Shown: piece by piece, positions 25,916-35,247 of the stretch | Numbering within the stretch: position 1 is the stretch's first letter | Layout of the letters: the number at the start of each line of letters is the position of its first letter | Assembly (NCBI RefSeq): GCF_016316925.1 | Contig: NZ_JAEEGB010000033.1 | Coordinates: 1 to 57,780, forward strand | Direction of reading: 5' to 3' | DNA: 57,780 bases | Origin: Clostridium aciditolerans | GTDB lineage: Bacteria > Bacillota > Clostridia > Clostridiales > Clostridiaceae | Notes under the pieces: generated by a model | Told to the model about the DNA's origin: nothing | What the model saw: the letters and a program-made list of their open reading frames with translations, nothing else | Database searches by the model: none | Program-made: the position numbers and the translations under genes

Positions 25916-26233
25916 ATGATGTTAATATTTGTATTGAGTACACTTGCGTTGTTAGCTATTTCCATAATTTTAAGTGAAAAACAACCAGTTCTGCGACGTG
26001 ATACTAAAGCCTCTAAAACCCCTAATACCCCTCCTAATGTTAATAGTAACTATGCTAAGACATATAAAAAACAACTGGACAGATATTTTGTGGATGATTC
26101 ATTTTTGATGGGTAAATATATGAATTATTTTAATAATAAACTAACTGAGAAAAGTCTTTGCAAGAAAGATCAAAGCAAATATTCATATAAGAAACAGAAT
26201 AATAGATCAATTATCAATTGGCCTAAAAATTAA
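25916..26233 (+). CDS. Hypothetical membrane-anchored protein
   Basis: A 105-residue protein with one N-terminal hydrophobic helix (about residues 2-20, LIFVLSTLALLAISIIL), followed by a proline- and threonine-rich linker and a basic, tyrosine-rich tail. It is probably anchored with most of the protein on one side of the membrane. I know of no matching family. Its leader is a family A repeat nearly identical in layout to the one before the spore-protein gene, which raises the possibility of shared, perhaps sporulation-linked, control. Confidence 0.6.
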   Translation: MMLIFVLSTLALLAISIILSEKQPVLRRDTKASKTPNTPPNVNSNYAKTYKKQLDRYFVDDSFLMGKYMNYFNNKLTEKSLCKKDQSKYSYKKQNNRSIINWPKN

Positions 26234-26333
26234 TTTTGAAAATTTAAATTAATTTGGATAAGTAAAAACAATAAGTGTAAAAATAAACATAGAGGTGTTT
26301 TAAATTGAAATATTATAATTCGGAGGCATCTTT

Positions 26334-27074
26334 ATGAATCATTTAATTATTTATGCTCACCCTAGTTCAGCTAGTTTTTCCAATGCCATTTTAGAAAAGG
26401 CTAAAGAATGTTCTATGAAAAAGGGATGTAAAACAGAAGTAAGAGACCTTTATTCTATAGGGTTTGATCCAATTTTAAGGGCAGCTGATTTTGAAGGGCT
26501 ATGCGGAGGTAATACTCCAGAAGATATCAAAAGAGAACAAAATTATATAGAATGGGCTGATTTAATTACTTTTATATATCCGATATGGTGGACTGGTATG
26601 CCGGCTATTCTTAAAGGATATATCGATAGAGTATTTTCCTACGGATTGGCTTCTAAGCAGGAAAGCAGTGATCAAAAGCAGCAAAGCAGAGGTTCGAAAC
26701 AACAGGATACGTCAAAAGAAAGTTCAAATAATTCAAGGCAGAATTCTAGTGAAAAACCAGATAGCAATAGCAAGGAATCTGAAAATTCTAACCAAAGAAA
26801 AGATAATTCAACAAATGAGCAAAAAGGTTCATCAGCTTTATTAAAAGACAAAAAGGTAATCATTGTAACCCCTATGGGAACTTCATGTGAAACTTACGAT
26901 AACTACGGAATGACTAATTCAATGCAACAGACTTGTGATATAGGAATATTTAGTTTCTGCGGCATGAAAGTAGTTCAACATAAGTTTTTAGGCAGTGTTC
27001 CAAATGTTGAGAACAAAGTAAGAGAACAATACTTGCAAGAATTATGTGATATGTTTGATAAAATTTTAAACTAG
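26334..27074 (+). CDS. Flavodoxin-fold NAD(P)H oxidoreductase with a disordered insert
   Basis: A member of the NAD(P)H dehydrogenase (quinone)/KefF-MdaB family of FMN/FAD flavodoxin-fold enzymes. It shows IIYAHPSSASFSNAIL at the N-terminus (flavin phosphate loop), WADLITFIYPIWWTGMPAIL (substrate and flavin contact) and KGYIDRVFSYGLA. Between residues about 107 and 165 lies a hydrophilic stretch made almost only of Ser, Asn, Gln, Lys, Glu and Asp. The fold then resumes with LLKDKKVIIVTPMGT. Normal family members have no such insert (usual length about 180-200). The reaction is probably two-electron quinone or flavin reduction. Confidence 0.85.
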   Translation: MNHLIIYAHPSSASFSNAILEKAKECSMKKGCKTEVRDLYSIGFDPILRAADFEGLCGGNTPEDIKREQNYIEWADLITFIYPIWWTGMPAILKGYIDRVFSYGLASKQESSDQKQQSRGSKQQDTSKESSNNSRQNSSEKPDSNSKESENSNQRKDNSTNEQKGSSALLKDKKVIIVTPMGTSCETYDNYGMTNSMQQTCDIGIFSFCGMKVVQHKFLGSVPNVENKVREQYLQELCDMFDKILN

Positions 27075-27095
27075 TCTATAGGGTTTAAAATCAAG

Positions 27096-27121
27096 GTGCT
27101 GAGTACAAATCAGCACTTTTT
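27096..27121 (+). terminator. Terminator of the flavodoxin-fold gene
   Basis: GTGCTGA (27096-27102) pairs with TCAGCAC (27110-27116), followed by a T5 run. Confidence 0.8.
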
Positions 27122-27235
27122 GTTGTTAACAAAATGTTTCCAAAAAAGAAATAGTTATTACATAATTAAATCATATAATAAAGATGTACACCAAATAACA
27201 AACCCAAACATACAAATAATATTCATAAAGTCCCC

Positions 27236-27391
27236 TTTAGTAGCACTGTAATTTTGCAGTGCTACTAAAATTGACAAAATATTTCTGAAAATTAAATAAT
27301 TATATATTACGATAAGATTTAATACTCTAAATAAATGAGTCTATAATAGCCTCCTAATTAAGATACTGGTTAAATTCCAGTATCTTTTTTT
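27236..27391 (+). ncRNA. Candidate small RNA region with CCTCCT motif
   Basis: A stand-alone 13-bp hairpin (27236-27248 with 27257-27269) is followed by TTGACA (27271-27276) and AATAAT at 18 bp spacing. About 40 bp later come GCCTCCT (27349-27355) and a 10-bp terminator stem (27360-27369 with 27377-27386) ending in T7. The upstream gene already has its own terminator and the downstream gene is on the other strand, so this terminator needs its own transcript, of about 85 nt from near 27307. GCCTCCT is complementary to Shine-Dalgarno sequences. There is no open frame. The -10 is weak. Confidence 0.35.
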
Positions 27392-27434
27392 GCTTCAAAT
27401 TGTATTGCAGTATTTAGTATAAGTTCTGGCATAA

Positions 27435-27659
27435 TTATTTAAACATGTTGTCCAAATAACTCTTATCAACAAATACACAATTGTCAGGGTCAATAATTTC
27501 GCATACACTGTTTTTATATTGATAATCAACATTTGATATTTTTAATATAGAGTTATTTAATTTAACTAGAATAGAACGGTCATCTTCAACATAGATATAT
27601 TTTATATTTTCAAATTCCACAGGTCTACTGTGTATCTCTAATAGTTGCTCATTGTTCAT
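27435..27659 (-). CDS. Hypothetical small protein
   Basis: A 74-residue acidic protein starting MNNEQLLEIHSRPVEFENI, with alternating strands such as IKYIYVEDDRSILVKLNNSI. It has no membrane segment or recognised domain. I choose the ATG at 27659 because AGGAGG lies 10 bases upstream. An in-frame GTG two codons earlier is only 4 bases from that site. It is preceded on the same strand by a MarR-type gene about 110 bp away. Confidence 0.6.
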   Translation of the reverse strand: MNNEQLLEIHSRPVEFENIKYIYVEDDRSILVKLNNSILKISNVDYQYKNSVCEIIDPDNCVFVDKSYLDNMFK

Positions 27660-27772
27660 ATTCACGGTACCTCCTATGCAATAAATAAATACATATTGAG
27701 TATATGAATATATATAAAAAATTATGATAAATTATTATAATTAAAAACAAAACAGAGGAGCATTTAAGATTA

Positions 27773-28285
27773 TTATTCAGTTTCTTTGATAAGTAGTTTT
27801 TCAGAAGATATATCCAAAAACCTTTCAAAGTCTGTTAAATCCCATGTTCCAACCATACCTGTAATTTTATGCAATGTTCTTAAGAATGATTCTATTTCGT
27901 TATCCTCGAACTGTCCGAAAAGGCCCATGAATTCATAAGCAGTTTTTGTAGCAACGCTATTTTCGAGCACTGATTTTCCTTCTGCTGTAATATAAATTTT
28001 AATAACCCTGCTATTATTTAAATACTTATCCTTTCTAATATATCCTTTCTTTTCTAAACGGCTTATTAATGCTGAAGTAGTTGATTTATTCCAAAGGGCT
28101 ATATTGCCCAGTTGATCTAAAGTAAGTCCATCTAAAAATTTCAAAATCCACAAAGCGTGTTGTTGAGCATGAGTAAGACCGGATTCTTTGGCTACATTTT
28201 CCCAATTCTTTTCTAAGTTCATATATGTAGTTCTTATTAGATTTAAGAATATGTTAAAATAATAATCCTGCATTGTTCTATCCAT
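27773..28285 (-). CDS. MarR family transcriptional regulator
   Basis: A 170-residue winged-helix protein. LTHAQQHALWILKFLDGLT begins the domain. LDQLGNIALWNKSTTSALIS is the recognition helix region. RLEKKGYIRKDK with NNSRVIKIYITAEGKS is the wing. It has the usual dimerisation helices at both ends. The target and ligand are unknown. It starts at an ATG with AGGAGA upstream. Confidence 0.88.
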   Translation of the reverse strand: MDRTMQDYYFNIFLNLIRTTYMNLEKNWENVAKESGLTHAQQHALWILKFLDGLTLDQLGNIALWNKSTTSALISRLEKKGYIRKDKYLNNSRVIKIYITAEGKSVLENSVATKTAYEFMGLFGQFEDNEIESFLRTLHKITGMVGTWDLTDFERFLDISSEKLLIKETE

Positions 28286-28470
28286 CTTTATTCTCCTAAA
28301 TTATTATTAATTTATTTATACATATTAAAATTATACAATATATTAAGAGTTTATACATTCGTTTTATAAAAATATTATAAATAATATAATAATTATATTG
28401 TAATTCAGTTTTAATAGAAATAATAAAAGTAAGCATCTATGATTTTTCTCTTATTATAAACAGAATTTTT

Positions 28471-28688
28471 GGCTTCAGGTGGAGTTTGTCTGCGACCACT
28501 GGGCAATTCTGCCCGTTAAATGCCATTTAAGCATTTAACCTCCATCTGAAGCTTAGAAGTCGTTATCCAGGGACATAGCCGCTCTTTACTCCCACTTGCA
28601 GAAAAGCAGAGAGCCCAAATCTTTGATTTGGTGCGAATCGCTTTCACAGAGTACGATGGGTGTATTAGAGCGGGTAGTCATCGGATAA
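28471..28688 (+). repeat. Family B structured repeat, copy 3, with nested family A hairpins
   Basis: Outer hairpin arms GGCTTCAGGTGGAG (28471-28484) and CTCCATCTGAAGC (28540-28552) enclose two further hairpins. One is GGGCAATTCTGCCC. The other is TTAAATGC/GCATTTAA with loop CATTTAA (28516-28538), a family A element. Then come CTTAGAAGTCG and TTATCC (28563-28568). The core GGGACATAGCCGCTCTTTA, written partly, continues with the AAATCTTTGATTTGG and GCGAATCGC hairpins, and the copy ends TAGTCATCGGATAA (28688). The 465-bp gap 28286-28750 holds no gene. Confidence 0.8.
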
Positions 28689-28750
28689 AAGAACATGAGG
28701 GTTCATGACTTTTTATAAGTTATTCGATGTAGGATACTATATTTATTAAG

Positions 28751-29020
28751 TTAAAATAGATGAAATATAAATTTACTTAATAAATATAGTTGAATGATAA
28801 GTATTAGAGGTATGCCTATCGTAAACTTTTTATGCTTAGTTTTATGTCTGAATAGATGCATTCCCAAAAATATTCCTAGGCTGCCTAAAATAAGCGATAT
28901 TAAAAAGATTCTTGATTCTGGTACGCGCCATTGATGCTTTATTGATTTGCTTTTGTCGTAATACATAACTATTACTCCGTATAAATTAATAAATAAAATA
29001 TAATAAAACAATATTTTCAT
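28751..29020 (-). CDS. DUF1294 family small membrane protein
   Basis: An 89-residue protein with three predicted membrane segments. The family pattern is clear: a YYDKSKSIKHQWRVPES segment after the first helix, then ISLILGSLGIFLGMHLFRHKT, written here within 20 residues as SLILGSLGIFLGMHLFRHKT, then KHKKFTIGIPLILI. DUF1294 proteins are common in Firmicutes and have no established function. The ribosome binding site is GGAGG. It is downstream of the ABC-F gene on the opposite side of a bidirectional-type hairpin. Confidence 0.85.
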   Translation of the reverse strand: MKILFYYILFINLYGVIVMYYDKSKSIKHQWRVPESRIFLISLILGSLGIFLGMHLFRHKTKHKKFTIGIPLILIIQLYLLSKFIFHLF

Positions 29021-29056
29021 AAGTTAACCTCCATAAATTTAGTTAAATGTAAAATT

Positions 29057-29110
29057 ACCCCTTAGAGTAGATTTTACAGAGAGTTTCTCTGCATGTCTAC
29101 TTTAAGGGGT
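29057..29110. terminator. Branched terminator hairpin after the ABC-F gene
   Basis: A 15-bp stem (29057-29071 with 29096-29110, one G-U pair) contains an inner CAGAGA/TCTCTG stem. It lies just beyond the stop of the leftward ABC-F gene. Confidence 0.75.
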
Positions 29111-29129
29111 TAAGTTTTAGTTCATAGTC

Positions 29130-30737
<1,608 letters not shown>

Positions 30738-30826
30738 TTAAATTTTGACACCCATCGCGCTATTATATCATAAATTTACGAAAATTTCACTCGTTAAAAA
30801 TAAAAAACACATATATTAATTAAAAT

Positions 30827-30865
30827 TTTCCTATTATAAAAACAATATGTTTTAATAATAGGAAA
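30827..30865. promoter_or_regulatory. Hairpin in the topB upstream region
   Basis: TTTCCTATTAT (30827-30837) pairs with ATAATAGGAAA (30855-30865). It lies in the divergent gap between the ABC-F gene and topB and may be an operator or leader structure. Confidence 0.4.
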
Positions 30866-30932
30866 GTTTATGTTAATATTAATAAGGTTACTAAATAGCT
30901 GTTATTTATGGCTAATTGAAAGGATTGTTAAT

Positions 30933-33122
30933 ATGAATAAAATATTAGTACTAGCAGAAAAGCCATCTGTTGCTAGAGAAATTGCAAGAGTTCTAAAATG
31001 CAGTAAAAAAGGAAATGGATATATAGAAGGGGATAAGTATATTGTAACTTGGGCACTTGGACACTTAGTTACATTAGCTGATCCAGAAGCTTATGATGAT
31101 AAATATAAAAGTTGGAAGTTAGAAGATTTACCGATGCTTCCTAAGCACTTAAAGCTTGTAATTATAAAGCAAAGTGGTAAGCAGTTCAATGCAGTTAAGG
31201 AACAATTAAATAGAAAAGATGTAACTGAAATTGTTATTGCTACTGACGCTGGTCGTGAGGGAGAATTAGTAGCAAGATGGATAATTGAAAAAGTAAGAGT
31301 AAATAAGCCGATAAAGAGGCTTTGGATATCTTCACAAACAGATAAAGCTATAATTGAAGGCTTCAGAAATTTAAAACCTTCATCACAATATGACAATTTA
31401 TATAAAGCAGCACAATGTAGGGCTGAGGCTGATTGGGTTGTTGGCCTAAATATCACTAGAGCTTTAACATGTAAGCATAATGCACAACTTACAGCAGGAC
31501 GCGTACAGTCTGCGACCTTGGCAATGATAGTTAATCGTGAAGAAGAAATAAAGAATTTTAAGCCAAAGGATTATTTTGTAATAAGTGCAAAGGCTAAAGG
31601 ATTTACTCTTCAATGGAGAGATAAAAATAATAATAATAGCAATGTTTTTGATGAAGAAAAAGCAAATAAGATTCTTTCATCAACTAAAGGTAAGGAATGT
31701 AATGTAGTTGATGTTACAGAAAGCTATAAGAAGCAACATGCCCCTGCTCTTTATGACTTAACTGAGCTGCAAAGAGATGCTAATAGAATCTTTGGATATT
31801 CGGCTAAACAGACGTTATCTATAATGCAAAGATTATACGAAAATTATAAGATTTTAACTTATCCTAGAACAGACTCAAGATATATTTCTACGGATATAGT
31901 AGCGACGCTGCCAGAGCGTTTAAAAGCAATTTCAATAGGTAATTATAGAGCTTGTGCGGCTGAAATATTAAGGGGTAAAATAAATGCCCATAAAGGTTTT
32001 GTGGATAACAGTAAGGTAAGTGATCACCATGCAATTATTCCAACAGAGGAAATGGTGAAGTTATCACTATTAAGTAATGAAGAAAAAAATGTTTATGACT
32101 TAGTAGTTAAAAGATTTTTAGCTGTTATGCTGCCACCTTTTGAATATTTACAAACTACTATAATTGCAGATATTAATGGAGAAACCTTTGTAGCAAAAGG
32201 AAATGTTATAAAATCAAAGGGATGGAAAATGGTATATGACAGATCTAGTGATCTAACTGAAGATGAGGATGAAAAAGAAAGCCAAGAGTTACCTATAATT
32301 AAAAAAGGTGACAAACTAAATATAACAGCAGTAGAAAGCAAAAAGCTAAAAACTAAACCACCAGCAAGATTTAATGAAGGTACTTTGTTATCTGCTATGG
32401 AAAAACCACAAAAGTATATAACTATAGATAAAATACATGCTAAAACCCTTGGGGAAACTGGAGGAATAGGAACAGTAGCTACAAGAGCTGATATTATAGA
32501 AAAGTTATTTAACATGTTCTATATAGAAAAAAACGGTAAAGAAATTATCCCAACATCAAAGGGAAAACAGCTTATAGAATTAGTTCCTGATGAGCTTAAA
32601 TCTCCATTATTAACAGCAGAATGGGAATTAGAATTAGAGCTTATTAGTAAAGGAAAGAAAGATCCTAGAGCATTCATAGATAGAATGAGAAATTATGCAG
32701 CAGAGCTAGTTGAGGATGTTAAGGGAAGCAGCGATAAGTTTAAACATGATAACCTTACTGGTAAAAAATGTCCTGAGTGTGGAAAATATATGCTTGAGGT
32801 TAAAGGTAAACAGGGTAGAATGTTAGTATGTCAAGATAGAGAGTGTGGTCACAGAGAAAATTTAGCTAGATTAACTAATGCAAGATGCCCGAACTGTCAT
32901 AAGAAGCTTGAGCTTAGAGGACAGGGAGAAGGACAAATCTATGTATGTACAACTTGTACCTTCAGAGAAAAAGCTGCCTCTTTTAATAAGAGATTTGATA
33001 ATAAGGAAGGCAAGAACAGTAAAAGAGATGTAGCAAATTATATGAAGAAGATGAAAAAAGAGAGTGAAGCGCCAATGAATTCAGCATTGGCTGACGCTTT
33101 GGCTAAACTAAACTTAAAATAG
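30933..33122 (+). CDS. topB: DNA topoisomerase III
   Basis: A type IA topoisomerase of 729 residues that cuts one DNA strand through a tyrosine. The Toprim domain begins KILVLAEKPSVAREIARVL and contains ATDAGREGELVARWI. The catalytic Tyr is in ILTYPRTDSRYIS. The central TAGRVQSATLAMIV is typical. Two C-terminal zinc ribbons are present, the first CPECGKYM...CQDRECGH and the second CPNCHKKL...CTTCTF. I use the ATG at 30933, giving MNKILVLAEKPS with AAAGGA upstream; the longer frame from 30870 has no ribosome binding site. A strong terminator follows. Confidence 0.95.
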   Translation: MNKILVLAEKPSVAREIARVLKCSKKGNGYIEGDKYIVTWALGHLVTLADPEAYDDKYKSWKLEDLPMLPKHLKLVIIKQSGKQFNAVKEQLNRKDVTEIVIATDAGREGELVARWIIEKVRVNKPIKRLWISSQTDKAIIEGFRNLKPSSQYDNLYKAAQCRAEADWVVGLNITRALTCKHNAQLTAGRVQSATLAMIVNREEEIKNFKPKDYFVISAKAKGFTLQWRDKNNNNSNVFDEEKANKILSSTKGKECNVVDVTESYKKQHAPALYDLTELQRDANRIFGYSAKQTLSIMQRLYENYKILTYPRTDSRYISTDIVATLPERLKAISIGNYRACAAEILRGKINAHKGFVDNSKVSDHHAIIPTEEMVKLSLLSNEEKNVYDLVVKRFLAVMLPPFEYLQTTIIADINGETFVAKGNVIKSKGWKMVYDRSSDLTEDEDEKESQELPIIKKGDKLNITAVESKKLKTKPPARFNEGTLLSAMEKPQKYITIDKIHAKTLGETGGIGTVATRADIIEKLFNMFYIEKNGKEIIPTSKGKQLIELVPDELKSPLLTAEWELELELISKGKKDPRAFIDRMRNYAAELVEDVKGSSDKFKHDNLTGKKCPECGKYMLEVKGKQGRMLVCQDRECGHRENLARLTNARCPNCHKKLELRGQGEGQIYVCTTCTFREKAASFNKRFDNKEGKNSKRDVANYMKKMKKESEAPMNSALADALAKLNLK

Positions 33123-33170
33123 AAGTAATACCCTATTCAAAATATGAATGGGGTATTACTTCTATTTTTT
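33121..33170 (+). terminator. Terminator of topB
   Basis: An 18-bp stem (33121-33138 with 33146-33163, one G-U pair) begins at the stop codon and is followed by a T7 run. Confidence 0.9.
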
Positions 33171-33177
33171 TAGTCTG

Positions 33178-33345
33178 TTGATAAACATGTTTTACCAGCA
33201 TTCCAACCAATTGTTTTATTTAAGATTGTTGGGGTTCTAAAGCAGCTTCGCCAAGAGCTCTGTTTATCACGAATTGATTTGCTTGTAGAAAATAAAAGTA
33301 TAGAAAAGCATATAGCTTTTTATAATTGCTATATGCTTTTAAAGT
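33178..33345 (+). other. Non-coding stretch with long-range pairing and terminator-like hairpin
   Basis: The 350-bp gap between topB and the GGDEF gene contains TGATAAACA (about 33179) complementary to TGTTTATCA (about 33262). Inner complementary blocks CCAAC...GTTGG lie between them. A hairpin AAAAGCATATAGC/GCTATATGCTTTT follows (33304-33340). One frame reads AFQPIVLFKIVGVLKQLRQE, which resembles a fragment of a transposase N-terminus, but I cannot confirm it. It is either a decayed insertion sequence or a structured RNA. Confidence 0.3.
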
Positions 33346-33507
33346 TTTTGTGATTAAATTGATATTTTTAAAAGGATTATTAAACTAGCATAATGAATAG
33401 TTTACTTTTTACTATAAAATTTAAGATCCTTATGGTAAAATTTAAATATAGAGTTAAATTTTATTGAAGATTTAATGCCTTTGTCAGTAAGTTTAAGGGG
33501 TGTTAAA

Positions 33508-34878
33508 ATGTTACATTTTATTTTATATGGTATATCAATAATACTCATATCCTTGTTGATAAATTATTTCAACATAAAAGAAAACAAGAAATTAAAAAAA
33601 ATAAATGAGGAATTGAAATTACAGAGGACTTATTTTACAGAACTATTTGAAAATTCCCAAGATGCAATTGTTATATTAGATAATAAAAATAGAATAGTAA
33701 ATGTTAATAAATCCTTCGAAGAACTCTTTCAGTATAAAGATCATGAAGTAAAAGGATTGTTTGTGGATGATATTATTGCAAGTTGTGAAACAAAAGATGC
33801 TTTTGAGATATCTGAGACAGTTATGCAAGGGGGGACAGTTACTGCAGAAACCAAAAGGAAAAGAAAAGATGGAGGATTAGTAGATGTAAGTGTACTGGCT
33901 TTCCCAGTTATACTTAACATAAATCAAATTGGAATCTATGCAGTATATAAGGATATTAGTGATAGGAAAAGATCAGAGCAGGCATTAGAATTGCAAAAGA
34001 CTTATTTTAGAAAGCTTTTTGAAAGCTCTCCTGAAGCAATATGTATAATAGATACTGAAGATAGATTTATTGATGTAAACTATGCTTTTGAAAAGCTTTT
34101 TGGATATTCTAAAGATGAACTGATAAATCATTATATAAATGATCGTATTGTCCAAGACGGAGCTATGCATGAGGCTACTAACATCTCTGAAGAAGTTATG
34201 GGTGGTAATGTAATTGAATATGAGGCAGTGAGGATGAAAAAAGATGGAAGTCTTATAGAGGTTTGTATACTTGGTTATCCAATTATCTTTGAAAATAAGC
34301 AGTTAGGTGTATTTGGAATATACAGGGACATCACTGAAAGGAAAAAAATAGAGAGAGAACTAACTTATATGAGCATCCATGATGGGCTTACTGGTTTGTA
34401 TAACAGAATATACTTTGAAAATCTACTCAACAAATATGATAAAGAAAAACACGATAATATAGGAATTATTGTTTGTGATGTAGATGGACTAAAGCTTGTA
34501 AATGATAATTTAGGACATGATTTTGGAGACAAGTTAATTATTCAAGCATCTAAAATAATTAATGCTATTTGTGAAAAAAACAATGGGATTGCAGCAAGAA
34601 TTGGAGGAGATGAGTTTACAATAATCTTAAATGGCTGCCTGAAGGAGGAGTTGGAGAGAGTAAACAAACTCCTACAGGAAGCTATAAATGAATTTAACTT
34701 AGATAATTCAGACCTATATTTAAGTATTTCTACTGGAACAGCATACAGAGGAAAAGAGTTTAAATCAATGGCAGAGCTTTTTAAAAAAGCAGACAACAAT
34801 ATGTACGCTTATAAAGTGTGCAGAAAAGACTATAATACCGAAAATATAATGCGTAGGATTATGAAAAGGGTAATTTGA
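33508..34878 (+). CDS. PAS-PAS-GGDEF diguanylate cyclase
   Basis: One N-terminal membrane helix (about residues 2-22) is followed by two PAS domains at about 40-150 and 165-275; both have a C-terminal cap containing YKDIS/YRDIT. A C-terminal GGDEF domain (about 290-450) carries the intact active-site motif ARIGGDEFTIIL and MSIHDGLTGLYNRIYFE. It should make cyclic di-GMP from two GTP in response to a PAS-sensed signal. No RxxD inhibitory site is present five residues before GGDEF, so product inhibition is probably weak. I use the ATG at 33508 (AAGGGGTG upstream); an upstream in-frame start at 33475 lacks a ribosome binding site. Confidence 0.92.
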   Translation: MLHFILYGISIILISLLINYFNIKENKKLKKINEELKLQRTYFTELFENSQDAIVILDNKNRIVNVNKSFEELFQYKDHEVKGLFVDDIIASCETKDAFEISETVMQGGTVTAETKRKRKDGGLVDVSVLAFPVILNINQIGIYAVYKDISDRKRSEQALELQKTYFRKLFESSPEAICIIDTEDRFIDVNYAFEKLFGYSKDELINHYINDRIVQDGAMHEATNISEEVMGGNVIEYEAVRMKKDGSLIEVCILGYPIIFENKQLGVFGIYRDITERKKIERELTYMSIHDGLTGLYNRIYFENLLNKYDKEKHDNIGIIVCDVDGLKLVNDNLGHDFGDKLIIQASKIINAICEKNNGIAARIGGDEFTIILNGCLKEELERVNKLLQEAINEFNLDNSDLYLSISTGTAYRGKEFKSMAELFKKADNNMYAYKVCRKDYNTENIMRRIMKRVI

Positions 34879-34911
34879 AATATATGCCTTCTAAAAATGT
34901 AAATATCATGA

Positions 34912-34993
34912 GGACTTATCAGTGAATTTGGTACAAGCAACTATAAGTCCACATCAGAGCATTAGGTATCCTAGTGCTCTTTAGTTTTTTTGT
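34912..34993 (+). terminator. Tandem hairpins and terminator after the GGDEF gene
   Basis: GGACTTAT (34912-34919) pairs with ATAAGTCC (34943-34950). A second stem, AGAGCA-TAGG with CCTA-TGCTCT (34956-34980), is followed by a T-rich tract. The rest of 34994-35247 is A/T-rich; I see no feature in it beyond the aspD leader. Confidence 0.65.
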
Positions 34994-35247
34994 TATAGGA
35001 ATTAAACTTATTAGGCCTAATGATACACCATTTTTCTAATTTTCTTATTATTAAGTAGTGTAATTTAAGGGTTTAATAATAAAGAATACATATTCAAAAA
35101 AATGGAGAATATAAATTCATGGCTTGAAGTTATGTTGATTATTAAAAGAAAAACAGTATGCTAGTTTAAATATCATACTCATTAGTATTTTTAATACGAT
35201 GGCTATTTATATAGCAGATAACTATTATAAGGAGGAATAGCGCAAAT

